A stretch of DNA of 64,000 bases from Daedaleopsis sinensis (GCA_033807695.1 CM066301.1:1488001-1552000); one strand, 5' to 3'. Shown: positions 36,037 to 48,338, counted from the first letter of the stretch. A program made the numbers and translations. The notes: generated by a model from the letters alone, not told the origin.

Positions 36037-36379
36037 TCGGCTTTGATTCATGTGAAGTTTGTATGCTATTGAACATCCAGTCGCTATATACACGAAGCGT
36101 CGTTCGAGTCACCCACTGGCAGCGAGCGTGTATTGCCCCCGATACGATGTCTACAGCGAGCGAGTGAAGTTACCCAAGCATATTACTCTCGAACTTATGA
36201 TCCAACTTACCAAGGATACATAAGATGATAATGTTGTATAAGGTGTGCTAACTTCGTTGACGTTGCATAGGTAGAAGGACATAGTCTAGATAAGTTCACG
36301 CGAAGTTACAGCTTACACAAGTTACAGTCCCTATGTAACTTCTGTAACCTCCGTAACTTGAAGTGTGATTTTGCTGATG

Positions 36380-36462
36380 TGGCAGGGTACGCATGCTCCG
36401 TCACACTCACGGCTGTACTGAGACTGTGTGCAGGTGAACAACACCGCCGTCTTCAAGTTCAT
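36380..36462. other. Restart of phosphatase copy 4 after the transposon
   Basis: TG (duplicated target), then GCAGG, the intron 5 donor GTACGCATG and acceptor TGTGCAG. Exon 6 continues GTGAACAACACCGC. This pins the insertion point to the last codons of exon 5. Confidence 0.85.
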
Positions 36463-37523
36463 CGTGACCTCCGTGCCCTTCACGTCGCTGTGGACATACG
36501 AGGGCCTGTACGACACGTGGGCGGGCTTCCCCGTGGAGAAGGCCGCGGTGCTCAGCGCGCTGCACACGGTGCCGAACGTCGTCATGCTCTCGGGCGACCG
36601 CCACGAGTTCGCGGCGATCGAGTTCGAGGCCGGGGACGCGGGCCACAACGTGCTCGAGATCTCGACGAGCCCGATGAGCATGTTCTACATCCCCGTCGTG
36701 CGCACGCTGCGCGCGCGGAGCGACGCGTACGTGAACAAGACGCGCGCGGACGTCGTCACGGGCGCGGACGGCGTGTCGTATGTCGACCGGTACGTCGTCG
36801 AGGTCCCGAAGGAGAAGGTCGTCAAGTATATCGCGGAGGGCAACTACAAGTGGTGCGCCCCTCGAGCTTCGGGCGGATGCTGCGCGCTGACAGTGACTGG
36901 ATGCGACAGGTCTGCGATCGAGGTCGACACGCGGGACCGCCAGCACCCCGTCGCGAAGGTGGAGATCATGATCGACGGCAAGAGCGCGTACCAGTAAGTG
37001 CGCGCCCTCGAGTATCGGTGCAGCGACTGACTGACGCGGCTCCAGGCTCGAGGTCGTGGGCAAGCCGATCAAGCTGCAGCTGTCCACCGCGCTCGGCGCG
37101 TTCGTCCCGCAGTCGTTCAGGGGCATGCTCGACCGCATCGGCATCAAGCCGAGCAAGTGGTTCTGACTTCCGCGCCCGGAGACTGTCTAGACATACATAT
37201 ATCCCTATCCTCTATTTCTGGATCCCATATCCTGCAGTGACGACTTGCTTATGTGCTTCCTGTATGGTGTAATGATAGTAGTAGTGCTGTCGTGTGCGAT
37301 AGCTGTAGACCGCTAGAGTGCTGTGTGGGCGTTGTGGTGACGAACTCTGTACGGTACAATACGTGACTCCTTTTAACGAAGCTGCTCGATTGCACGTTCA
37401 CGCGTTGGAGACACTGCCCGGCCACCGCATGTCGTAGGCGCTCGCGGGACGGGGATCTCGGGGAGTGTACGGGGTGGGTCTAGCGTAAAAACGTACCGTT
37501 GAGAATGCTTGAGAAAGAGGCCC

Positions 37524-37600
37524 ATGCAAACTAAGGACCTCCCAAAGGGGGTATTGCTGCCCACCAGGGTACTTGCTGCCCAGGGGACTTGCTGCCCAGG
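37524..37600. repeat. Two-motif minisatellite, unit 4 allele
   Basis: One ATGCAAACTAAGGA-type motif only, followed by three CTTGCTGCCCAGGGGA-type motifs. Confidence 0.85.
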
Positions 37601-38214
37601 CTGAGCTCATGATCATGATGGCGGTCGAGAGTTGCAGCCTCAGTTGCAGTAGTCGCAAACACGAGATTCGACTGCATGCATTGCTCGAGTACGGTAAGTA
37701 GTATATACAGATAGCACATTGGGAGCCCAAGTACGATTTGTGTTAGTAACAAGAGTGTTCATGACCGGCTCTCTTGTCCCGCGACCGCCACAACGCTGGC
37801 GACCGTCCACTGTGCACATCAGACCTGATGCTCCGAGTCCCGGTACCATCTGCGCACCACATGAGAAGCTAGAACTCGCCTCGAGTGTCTTGAGCGACTC
37901 ACCAGATCCGACATGGCCCGTTCCCACCCGTTCCCATCCTCCGCATTCCCATAGGCTCGAGCTTGTCATGCCCCGACTCCCGGGCCGTCTCGAGTTGTAC
38001 CGTTAAAGGATACTCACCACGCGCTCGACCGTCCAAATCCTCCTCCTTCACACTCTCCCGACAGTAGTCTTGATCGCCGCAGTCTTGCGCGAGTCGTTGA
38101 ACGGCTGCGCTGTTGCTGTAAGTCCCCTAAAATATCTGAGGACGTCGCATATGCACCGCGGCACTGCACTAGACGGTACCGTCAGTACGTGAACTCGCTC
38201 TCATAGCACCTGGG

Positions 38215-38269
38215 CACTGTTCGAGCCCCGAGCCTCGGGCTGTATGCGAGGCCCGGATCTTGAACAGTG
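38215..38269. other. Conserved 55-nt hairpin, unit 4
   Basis: Same outer arms. One inner-arm change (GAGGCCCG) weakens a pair; the loop is GGCTGTATG. Confidence 0.68.
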
Positions 38270-39563
38270 TACCGGCAGAGCACATGAGCTACGGTATGCT
38301 GGCACTGTGTAGGTCTAGAACTCGCCGGGATGTCAACGTTTCAACCGCTGCCCGTCAGGCGAGACGGTGAGGTGCACGCCGCCCCGGAAATCACGTCCCC
38401 GGATTCCGAGAGGCATGCACTTCACCTCACGACGGTGATCGACGTGTCACAGGACATGATACGGCTACTTCAAGTGTACCGTTCATGCTCCTCTGCACCG
38501 CCAACCAAGAACACAATTTGGGATCATCGTCCACTGGACCAAGTCACAGTCCCCGTCGGGCGTGACGGTAATGTGCACGCCCCAGACATCATGTGTCCAG
38601 ATTCTGAAGCACGCACGATGTGTACCGTCGACTCGTGTACCGTCCATGCTTCAAGTTCCCTGCACCACCAGATGCCAGTGGATAGCGCATGGCCGCCCCA
38701 GTATGCACCAAATGCCAACACGATGCACAGATAGTACTATGCTCATGGCATACCGCCGCAGATGAAGAAGGAATTAAAACTCACCGCATATCGTCTTCAC
38801 AGCATGGCTGCTCGAGGACAGCATTGACAGGAGCTGATGAGCATGAGCGGAGGGAGGCGGAGGGTGTGCACGCGAGGGGAGCAGGAGGGACAAAGGGCGA
38901 GGGGCGAAGGCGGTGAGAGCCCGAAGGTCAGCGGAGTATAAGCAGCCAAGTGGACAAGCGGCAGCAAATGTAGTTAGTCTCATGTGTGATTACGACCATC
39001 AGAATATATTCTATCTGACGAGTCATTAACCAATGTGTGGAATGCTGTACTAGTACAAGATCTTGATCTTCTGCGCTGTCTTTGTAATTTTGGAACTCGC
39101 CGTGAATGGACCCCTCCGGCTTGCCGCTCACGCGGGAATACAATAGTAGACAACTTTACCTTGTGTTCGAATTCACATATTCCGGGGGCCGGCGGGGCCC
39201 TCAGGCTGCCTTCCGGATGAGTGGGCTAGATCACGGCTAGTGGTTACGCAATCTGAGCGTGCTCAAAGCGCGTAGTACCGTTCCAGTGCCTGATAGTAAT
39301 GGTACCGTTTGCATGCCTAAAGCAGGTGACTCCACAAATCGACGCAAAATACAGCTAGAGACAACATCCCAACATCCCCGGACCACTCGACATGCCACTG
39401 TCCACCACGACTCCTCCTCTGGGAGCTCAGAGAGCAACTCGACCTCCTGTCGGCACTCCTCGTCCACCTCCGCCTCCGTCGCGTCCGTCCGAACTACTGC
39501 CGCAGACTCAGGCAGCTGTGGGAAGTTCATGGGGCCGCTCACCGGACGGAGCCGACGCTCGCC

Positions 39564-40034
39564 GTGGTCAGACCTCGTAGCCTTCTCGGAGAGCCCTCTG
39601 TGGCGAATGCTCGGCGCGGCCGCAAGCGGATACTTGACCGCTGGTCTACACCGCGTCCGGCACGGCTACGAAGCACATCCCCGTCTCCCAGAGCAGGAGC
39701 AACTAATCCGGTGGCCCGGGCACCCAGTGAGCTCGGGGTTCCTGGGGTTCCTGAACGGAAGCGAGGGCGGCCGGCCGATGAGCGTATGTACGGAGCAACC
39801 GGCACATCCGCGCCCGAGCGAATAGCCTTGCGAGCACATGTCAGTTGCGAACGAGCGGAGGAGTACAAACACGAACTTGACGTACCAAGGTGCGCATTCA
39901 TGAGTCAGAGTCTGCGGAACGTGCTCCGCATCTCGAGCTCGCGGCGCGTGATCCTCGCGAAGTCTCGCCCAGAGCGTACCGCCGACCTCGACGATTTCCG
40001 CCTGCCATGGACGTCGAACGAACTGTCGGGATGA
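39564..40034 (+). other. Conserved open frame with AT-hook-like core (possible gene relic)
   Basis: A frame encoding RGRKRILDRW, ERKRGRPADERMYG and ending DFRLPWTSNELSG is open here. Related frames occur in every complete unit (about 6588-7031, 15452-15895, 23711-24028, 49905-50219). KRGRPAD resembles an AT-hook core. In units 1 and 2 the frame is closed upstream by TAG, and the last codons differ (TSIQ in place of TSNELSG). No family is recognised and the opposite strand is also open, so this may be chance in GC-rich DNA or the remains of a captured exon. Confidence 0.25.
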
Positions 40035-42683
40035 AGATGAGAGGAGAGGACATGGTGGAACGTGCATGTACTTAGAACATACAGATCTGATCCAATCCTA
40101 TATTCCGCCGTCACGGCGAGTCAGAGGCGTGGCCCTATTAATCTAAGTATGGGCAAGAACAAGAGAGCTCAGAGCCAACGTGAGTACATATGTTGACAAA
40201 TCGACAATGTCGATCAGACACCACAGCGACAAGATCTCCGATTGTCGTCGTGACACTCACCGCGATCTGGAGTCAACGAGCCTGAGATCGCTCCGGGTGA
40301 TTGGATACGGTACCTCGTACTAGATCAGCCGAGGTACCGCTGCAAGAAGCTTCCGTACGTACCGTGAGCTCTCTTGACCCTGGGCCTCGACGCGCATTCT
40401 GACAGACAGCGCACAGGTTCGCGCTGTGGCCAATCTCAGGGCACATTTGAAGTCACTCGTGTTGACTCTGCATCCCGGGGATCTTGTCGCCAAGGCCCCG
40501 GTCCCGGGAAACACTTCGGAAACACTCGGAGTGTCCCATCATGCCATGGAGCCGTGAGCAGGTACAAGGTTATTTTTCGTGCAAGCGGTGGGTAAAGTGT
40601 GACACGCGGATGCGCTGCGAGCCGTGCGGGATCAGCTCATGTTGCTCTGACCAATCCTGCAGGCCGTACTACGTACCGTATTAGACTGTACTAGTATCGG
40701 GCACGACACTGCGGCCGATGTCACACGCGCGTCTGGCATTGCCGTCTCTTCGGATGTTGAGCTCCGCATTTCCTGTCGCGCGCGCATGCGCAACGCACCG
40801 ACCAACTTGAATGGACCGGCGATGACACGTTCCCCCTCGAATGACGAAAGCATGGCAACACGGATATATTTATCTCTAACCGAACTTGAGTACGATGACA
40901 GCTACGAGCGCAGAAGGTACTACGCACCTTATCATATGTACGTCCTTACTTATCCTGACTCTTCCAACGCTGCGACGTCCGGACTGTGCTACTGAGCCTG
41001 TGGCCACGCCACTGTCACGCACGCGCACGCACTGTCACTGTGTGCAGGGCCTGCCGAAAGCACATGTACATCCATCCGACCGGGTGCTATTCTGCTCCGG
41101 AATGTCAGCAATGCGCTGGCTACGCGAAGAGGCTAGCGCAACCCCGCGTCTCGTTACGAATTTACCGCTACCCACCGTGGATTCTCCGAGTGGCGGGCGC
41201 AGGTGCAGACTCCCGAGTCCCGAGGCCCGAGTCATCGCGTACCGCATCTGCCACCCACGACTCGCACTCTGCAGCATGAGCACGCAACGGTCAGCTCCGA
41301 GTCTATAGCTGACAGTGACACCAGTATGGACTGCTGTACGTACCGAGAGGCGTGCAGCGCGGGCCTGTCCGTCGTGCAGCTCCTGCTCCTGTGCTCGGCA
41401 CCGGTCACATCTCTCACGGAGAGCGGACGGTGTCGTTTCGGGGCCCTCGATTGTCGACCCTGCAGCGTCGCAGGGGAGTGCGCCAAGCGGCGCTGATCAG
41501 ACGACAGGTCCCGGGGCCGGTAGGCACACCCGCGTCCGCACTCGAAATGTCTATAGACATTCATTGCATGACGGTCGCGAAGCTTTCCTGCGAAGTCGGA
41601 AGAAACGCGTCAGTCCCAAGCTATCGCTTTCAGAGAGCTGTCTCTCACGCACTCACCCATAACCACGGCGCCGTGTGATGCGCGCGGACAAGTCGGCGGG
41701 TCGACAGCCTGAGGGTGCGTCGAGTGTTCACCGGTACCGGTACCGTAGACCGCTCTGCAGACTCCAGAGCGATCCCCCCCGAATGAGAACGCCAAAGAGC
41801 TGGCATGCGTGACTGCTGTACGTACCGAGAGGCGTGCCGCGCGGGCCTGTCCGTCGTGCAGCTCACTCGGTACCGGACACATCTCGAGTCACGGAGAGCG
41901 AACGCGAGCCTACGCGAGCGGACGGTGTCGTTTCGGGGCACTTTATTGCCGGCTCGGACCCTGCAGGCTGCAGCGTCGCAGGGGAGTGCGCCAAGCGGCA
42001 CCAGACGACAGGTCCCGTTAGGCACACTGCCCGTACCCGAGCCGTCCGCGCATCCGCACTCGGAATGTCTCTGAGCCTCAGACATCGACGCGATTCGCGA
42101 GGTTCTCCTGCGAGGAACGGTCAGTCCCGCGCCATCACTGTCAGAGCTCAGGCTGCTCTGCTCAGTGCTCACCCATATCCACCGTGAGTCCTGTGTGATG
42201 CGCGCGGGCGGAAGGCGGAAGACGGAAGAGTACTAGTAGGCGGCTCGAGCCTGGAAAGGGCGCGTCGGCCGTCGGGTCTGCACGGTACCGTAGCCCGCTG
42301 TACCGTAGCCCGCTCTACGGACCCGGTACCAGTTCCCCGCCGAATGAGGACCAGCGCACGGGATCAGCAGGGGGGCGAGCACAGTGACAGTGACATGACG
42401 ACGTACCGTCGCGCCGTCGCACCGATCGCGCTCTCGTATCAGAACGGATACGGGCGATCAGAAGCCCCATATTGCGCACCGCCAACAGGGTACTTACCCT
42501 TAGCCTTAGCCACGCCCGAGTTGTCGGGGAGGAGAGCCGACGCTTGCTTGAGAATGGAGATGGGGCGATCGCTCCGTGGCGTGCGGACTCCGGGGAATCG
42601 GCATGCGGGGATGCGTGGATGCGGGAGAGTACAAGGTGCGGGGACGGTCACGCACTGCTCGGACGTCATCGCCCTTGCGCCCC

Positions 42684-42719
42684 CCCTCCTCCTCCTCCTC
42701 GTTCTCCTCGTTCTCCTCC
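42684..42719. repeat. CTC/CTCGTT microsatellite, unit 4
   Basis: As in units 2 and 3, with a longer leading C run. Confidence 0.8.
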
Positions 42720-44271
42720 GGGCTCCAGCCGGTTGTGCCATGTGGTGAGTTGCATGTACCGTATACGTCGTCGTGGGCATGCGTTAACTGCCGTTCTGCA
42801 GCTCGCGTGTGCGGGAGAGTCACCATCCCGTGGCCTCGGGTGGGCTTGGTCGACGGCGTTTTGGATGGGCAGGGACAGGGACAGGTGAGAGGGTGCCCGC
42901 TGGTCGCGTCGCTGTACTCACTTCTGCACACTGCGCAGGACGTGTAGGCGGGCTAGGACGAGTCAGCGACATCTGACCGAGGCAAGGACGGTACAATCAG
43001 CCACTGGCTCGATCTTTGCTGTTGCTGAGTGCGGCTTGCAGCGGGCATGTCCGGGCCCTCTCCTCCCCGTGCTCCCGACTCTGCGGTGCGAAACGCAGGT
43101 GTTCCTGCCCAGCGGACCCGCTAGCCTGGAGACGAGGTCAGTGTGCCGATGTGTATACAGCGCGGATGGATAGCACGGTACGGACCTTGTCCGCTTCCCC
43201 CGGCTCTCTGCTCAGTGCTCACGCGCCCGTCTTGCAGCGGTCGCGTCCCGGGCTCGCCTTCTCGCGCCATGGACAACGGGACCGACAGCGCATGCGTCCC
43301 GGCGCGATGGACATGCCAGCCTCGCGCATGTGCGCAGAACGGTACGCGCTTTGTCCGCGCCTCGGTCCTTCCTGACGAGGGTGTCTGGCAGCAGTCGCGT
43401 CCGGGGCTCGCGTGATCGCGCACTCGACTCCACCAGCCTCGCGCAGATGCGGTGCAGTCAGGTAGCTGATTGCCGTTGGACAGGTGCAAATATATTGGCA
43501 TGACGATACAGACGACAGCTGATCTCGGCGGACGAGACATACCTAGTGAGCTCTCTGACTGTGATCATGTATGTCAGGGGTGGGAGTCGTTGGACGGTAG
43601 CGTAGTACGTACCTCGCTGTTACTTAGGAGAGCGTAGGGGCCGGGGTGGTGTCGCGACGGCCAAAGGGTTAGTAGGCGAGCAAATGAGCGCGCCCCGGGG
43701 TCGGTAGGCGTGGAGGCGCGTGAGGAGACAGAGAGCGGAGATGCGCGTGGACTAGCAGAGCGGAGCGGCGCGAGAAGACACCCCGAGGCGTCTTCCGGCC
43801 TCAACTCGAGGTCGACGTGAGTGCAGCGTTCATGCATCGTGCGCAGGTGTGAGGATCCGCAGCGTGCGCCATAGACGACGGCGACGGCGGCGCGTGCAGT
43901 GGAGAACGGGCGGCGGGACGGCGGTTCGCGTCGTGCAGGGGAGGCGGGCGTACTCACCTTGTACCGGTAGTTGACTACTTGGCTCCAGGACGAATGGCAG
44001 GGCGCATGCTGGGAGGTCGTGTAGCGAGCGTTCGACGCGGAGCGAGTTGAGAGGGAGCGTGACGAGTGGCGGAGGCGTGTACAGAGAGGTGACAGCGACA
44101 AGCGCTGATGAGAGACGCATGAGAGGTCGTCAAGACTCAAGAGGAGAGAAGGGGCAGATGGCGGGGAGAGCGAGAGATGCTCGGGGTTGTTCGCAGAGTC
44201 CGGACTCGGACGATGGGCGGTTGCCAGATCGGGGCACCACGCGATCTAAGCGCCCCGATCACCCTGGTCGT

Positions 44272-44386
44272 TGACGTCACCACTCCTCCCTCTTCCCCCC
44301 CTTCTCCCCTTCCTCCTCCTCCGCCTCCTCCTCCTCCGTCGACCCCCGCGACTTGCTCTGCTTACGACCCACGAACGGAGAGCACC
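44272..44386 (+). promoter_or_regulatory. Phosphatase copy 5 proximal promoter
   Basis: TGACGTCA at 44272-44279 with the long pyrimidine tract (about 44283-44340), 108 bp before the ATG. Confidence 0.6.
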
Positions 44387-47195
44387 ATGGAGGCATACGC
44401 GGCCATCGCCAGCTCCTCGATTTCCACCCTCTACCGCATCCTAGCCTATTGTTTTCTCCTGGTAGTCAGTACACGGTCTCTCCCATTTTAGCCCTCCTGT
44501 CCTTACCCTGCTCCAGATTCCAAAATAAGAGCTCAAGTTTATTCTTCCGGCTCTATACATCGCATATGCTATCACACTACACTACGTCCCCGTGCCCGAA
44601 GTCGTGGTAAAAGAGGAGACGGTCGCCATACGTGAGGAGGTCAAGTCCGAAAAGAATGGACTGCCCGTAACGGATGTCACTGTCGCAGCATCGACAGTCG
44701 TTGTCGCACACGTAACAAAGTCTGCAGACGTACGTTCACTTGCTTCCCGCACCAAACTTGTCGCGCTCACGTCCTTCCAGTGGAAGTCTTTCGTGACCGG
44801 AATCATCTTCTCTGTGCCTTCCCCGGTCCGTGTCCTCCACTACACCAATATCCTTATAAACACTCTCCTCCTCCTCGCTGCCGCCGAGCTTGTTGCTGTT
44901 CCGTACTTTGACGACGCCTCCGCAGTCGTCTACACTCGCGTCGGCGCTCTCTCTCCCGACGCTGCCAAGATTGTTGTTCGTTACCCTCCTACCACCAACG
45001 CTACCGAGAACCTAGTGCGCCTCTTCTGGCGGCAAGCCAACATAAACTCAAAGGGTTCCACAAACGCTCCCTGGCAGCCAGGTCCTCTCGCAAACCTGAC
45101 CGCCGACAGAGACTGGGTTCAGACCGTTCAGCTTTCTGGCCTTTGGCCAAATACCAGATACGAATGTACGTGCACTTGCCCGTCAACCACAGGGGACATT
45201 CCCCGATGTTTCCATGGTAAACATAAGGAAAACATCCGGGCAGCAGAAGAACTATCTCTACAACACTAACGACGTAAATACCCAGATAATAGCAGGTAAA
45301 TGTGCTGTATGTAGAACATCCCCGCGCCATTGCCGCAATGTTTTCACTCGTAATTCTACATACAGCACATTTACCGCTTATTGGTCAAACATTGTTGTTG
45401 CAGAGATAGTTTTCAGTTTCCCAGATGTTTACCATAGAAACATTGTGGAATGTCCCCTGATATTGTCACGCGATTCTGACCTTCTCGCGCTATACATCAG
45501 ACAGGCTTGAAGATGTCAACAATACCGCTCTTCCTTATCCCGCCGAACCCATCCGCTTCCGCACCTTCCCCGACTCTCGCCTCTACAATGGCTACAACTT
45601 CCGCTTCGTAGCGTCTTCATGCGTGACGCCCAATTTCCCGTATGCGCCCTTCCAGTCTCGTAGGATCAAAGGGTTCGACCTCCTGGCAGACTACCTTTGG
45701 CCTGCCCCCGCGACTGCCTCCTTGCCAAACGTGTTGGCTTCTAGCTCTCTCGATGTGCCTTCTGCGACCTCGGAGTCGGTGCCTGCCTCAGAGAGCACGT
45801 CCTCGGACGACGTGACCGTTCCTGTCTCGGAGCCGGTTCCATCTCCTGTAGCGCCCGCTCCTGTTGAGAAGTCCAGTGCTCCGACTGAGTTCATGATCTT
45901 CATGGGAGACTTCATCTACGCCGATGTTCCTGTGTACCACGGAGACGACAAAGAGGCGTACCGTCGTTTCTACCGTCGCAACTACAACAGTCCAAGCTTC
46001 CGGAAGGTATATGAGCGGCTGCGTAAGTGCTTGCCATAGCGAGCGATTCGTGACTGACCTGAACTTTGACAGCAATCTTCCATACCTACGACGATCATGA
46101 GGTGACTGCGTCTCGCGTTCGTGCCTTCTCAATCTTCTAACGTTGTCTCAGATCCTCAACAACTACGTCGGCCAAGGGAATGATTCTCAATCGCCGTTCC
46201 CGAGTGCCTCGGACGCGTTCCAGCTGTACAACGCTGAAGCCAACTTCGACTCGATCCACGAGGGCCAGTACTACTACGACTTCCGGTACGGCGACTCCGC
46301 CTTCTTCGTGATGGACACCCGGAGGTACCGTTCAGATATCAATGTGGGCGATGCCACCACGCACACCATGCTCGGTGAACAACAGCTTGCAGCGCTGTAC
46401 GACTGGCTTGGCAGGGTACGCACGCTCCCCGACACTCACGGCTGTACTGAGACCGTTTGCAGGTGAACAACACGGCCGTCTTCAAGTTCATCGTGACCTC
46501 CGTGCCCTTCACGTCGCTGTGGACATACGAGGGCCTGTACGACACGTGGGCGGGCTTCCCCGTGGAGAAGGCCGCGGTGCTCAGCGCGCTGCACACGGTG
46601 CCGAACGTCGTCATGCTCTCGGGCGACCGCCACGAGTTCGCGGCGATCGAGTTCGAGGCGGGGGACGCGGGCCACAACGTGCTCGAGATCTCGACGAGCC
46701 CGATGAGCATGTTCTACATCCCCGTCGTGCGCACGCTGCGCGCGCGGAGCGACGCGTTCGTGAACAAGACGCGCGCGGACGTCGTCACGGGCGAGGACGG
46801 CGTGTCGTATGTCGACCGGTACGTCGTCGAGGTCCCGAAGGAGAAGGTCGTCAAGTATATCGCGGAGGGCAACTACAAGTGGTGCGCCCCTCGAGCTTCG
46901 GGCGGATGCAGCGCGCTGACAGTGACTGGATGCGACAGGTCTGCGATCGAGGTCGACACGCGGGACCGCCAGCACCCCGTCGCGAAGGTGGAGATCATGA
47001 TCGACGGCAAGAGCGCGTACCAGTAAGTGCGCGCCCTCGAGTATCAGTGCAGCGACTGACTGACGCGGCTCCAGGCTCGAGGTCGTGGGCAAGCCGGTCA
47101 AGCTGCAGCTGTCCACCGCGCTCGGCGCGTTCGTCCCGCAGTCGTTCAGGGGCATGCTCGACCGCATCGGCATCAAGCCGAGCAAGTGGTTCTGA
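44387..47195 (+). CDS. PhoD-like metallophosphatase, copy 5 (best intact copy)
   Basis: PhoD-like phosphatase/phosphodiesterase, about 715 residues. The exons consistent with frame and splice sites are 44387-44461, 44532-45165, 45501-46022, 46073-46101, 46152-46415, 46463-46881, 46939-47022 and 47075-47195. It has an N-terminal membrane segment (residues ~26-45), a further hydrophobic region (~100-130), then the PhoD N-terminal beta domain ending RYEYRLED, a Ser/Pro-rich linker of ~75 residues, and the catalytic domain. Metal ligands are expected in GDFIYAD, TYDDHEILNNY, DTRRYRS and SGDRHEF. The 29-nt fourth exon encodes IFHTYDDHE and so carries key ligands. This is the only copy with both ATG and an in-frame GT-AG first intron. 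Intron 2 is 335 bp because of an inserted 270-bp foldback, against 56 bp in copy 6. It has two extra residues (NINSKGS) in the N-terminal domain. Confidence 0.9.
45190..45459. mobile_element. 270-bp foldback MITE inside intron 2 of copy 5
   Basis: The ends are inverted over about 35 bp: the left starts CAGGGGACATTCCCCGATG, and the right, reverse complemented, starts CAGGGGACATTCCACAATG. Inside, GGTAAATGTGCTGTATG at 45295-45316 is a perfect 22-bp inverted match to 45354-45375, so most of the element folds on itself. GTCA is found on both sides, but the empty site already has GTCATCGTCA, so the target duplication is unclear. It interrupts no codon. Confidence 0.88.
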
Positions 47196-47551
47196 CTTCC
47201 GCGCGCGGAGACTGCGTAGACATACATATATTCCTATCCTCTATTTCTGGATCCCATATCCTGCAGTGACGACTTGCTTATGTGCTTCCTGTATGGTGTA
47301 ATGATAGTAGTAGTGCTGTCGTGTGCGATAGCTGTAGACCGCTAGAGTGCTGTGTGGGTGTTGTGGTGACGAACTCTGTACGGTACGATACGTGACCCTT
47401 TTAACGAAGCTGCTCCATTGCACGTTCACGCGTTGGAGACACTGCCCGGCCACCGCATGTCGTAGGCGCTCGCGGGACGGGGATCTCGGGGAGTGTACGG
47501 GGTGGGTCTAGCGTAAAAACGTACCGTTGAGAATGCTTGAGAAAGAGGCCC

Positions 47552-47710
47552 ATGCAAACTAAGGATCTCCCAAAGGGGGTACTTATGCAAACTAAGGACC
47601 TCCCAAAGGGGGTATTCCCAAAGGGGTGACACTGCCCACCAGGTGACGTGCTGCCCAGGGGACGTGCTGCCCAGGGGACTTGCTGCCCAGGGGACTTGCT
47701 GCCCACTGGC
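47552..47710. repeat. Two-motif minisatellite, unit 5 allele (longest)
   Basis: Two full and one partial ATGCAAACTAAGGA/CTCCCAAAGGGG motifs, then four CTGCCCAGGGGAC(G/T)TG motifs. Confidence 0.85.
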
Positions 47711-48338
47711 AGGAGCTCATGATGGCGGTCGAGAGTTGCAGGCAGTTGCAGTAGTTGCAAACAGAGAAGTCGACTGCATGCATTGCTCGAGTACGGTAGT
47801 ATATATACATAGCACATTGGAAGCCCAAGTACGATTTGTGTTAGTAACAAGAGTGTTCATGACCGGCTCTCTTGTCCCGCGACTAGCACAACGCTGGCGA
47901 CCGTCCACTGTGCACCTTGACCTGATGCTCCCGGTACCATCTGCGCACCACATGCGCCTCGAGTGTCTTGAGCGACTCACCAGATCCGACATGGCCCGTT
48001 CCCACCCGTACCCATCCTCCGCATTTCCATAGGCTCGAGCTTGTCATGCCCCGACTCCCGGGCCGTCTCGAGTTGTACCGTTAAAGGATACTCACCACGC
48101 GCTCGACCGTCCAAATCCTCCTCCTTCACACTCTCCCGACAGTGGTCTTGATCGCAGTCTTGCCCTCGAACGGCTGCGCTGTTGCTGTGTACCATTCTGA
48201 GACTCGCTGCAATCAGTTCGCGTGCACATCCGACCAAGAGATCAAGTCCCCTAAAAGAAACGAGGACGTTGCAAGTGCGCCGCGGCACTGCACTGACTCA
48301 CGGTACCGTCGGTACGTGAAGCTCTCATAGCACCTGGG

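Larger units (their letters stand above)
29177..36379. mobile_element. Plavaka-type (CACTA-like) DNA transposon, 7,203 bp
   Basis: The left end reads CATCAGCAAAATCGCATC; the right end, reverse complemented, starts CATCAGCAAAATCACAC. This gives a perfect 13-bp inverted repeat with weaker similarity to GTTACGG. Flanks show a 2-bp TG duplication (29175-29176 and 36380-36381): removing the element and one TG restores GGCTTGGCAGGG, as in every other copy. Subterminal regions (29177-29396 and about 36290-36370) are dense in AAGTTAC/GTAACTT words, as expected for transposase binding sites in CACTA-like elements. It carries two divergent genes, a transposase (minus) and a second gene (plus), and looks structurally complete. 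Confidence 0.93.
27447..37166 (+). pseudogene. PhoD-like metallophosphatase, copy 4 (frameshifted and split by a transposon)
   Basis: The 5' part is 27447-29176 and the 3' part 36380-37166. Exon 2 has an 8-bp deletion at about 27739/27740 relative to copy 1, which throws the frame off before the second membrane segment. The transposon sits at the end of exon 5, after codons for ALYDWL and a few bases before the GTACGC donor, so no normal transcript can join exons 5 and 6. The catalytic exons on both sides (GDFIYAD, DDHEI, DTRRYRS; SGDRHEF, KPSKWF) are otherwise still open, which suggests recent inactivation or repair by conversion from other copies. Confidence 0.92.
25891..42847 (+). repeat. 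Array unit 4, enlarged by a Plavaka transposon
   Basis: This unit is 16.96 kb, of which 7,203 bp plus a 2-bp duplication are the transposon at 29177-36379; without it the unit is about 9.75 kb. It carries phosphatase pseudogene copy 4. Its late spacer has the doubled module (near 41430 and 41930), as in units 2 and 5. Confidence 0.92.
37167..44271. other. Spacer between copies 4 and 5, no firmly supported gene
   Basis: Contains the minisatellite (37524-37600), hairpin (38215-38269), TACCGT-rich submodules (38270-38740), the longest version of the conserved open-frame segment (39259-40034), a region shared with unit 5 but missing from units 1-3 (about 40686-40800), doubled GGACGGTGTCGTTTCGGGGC module (near 41430 and 41930), CTC run (42684-42719), unit boundary 42848 and the three-fold module of unit 5. 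Confidence 0.7.

Noticed and set aside
29177..36379. Retrotransposon inserted in copy 4
   Set aside because: There are no LTRs, reverse transcriptase or integrase; terminal inverted repeats and Plavaka transposase are present.
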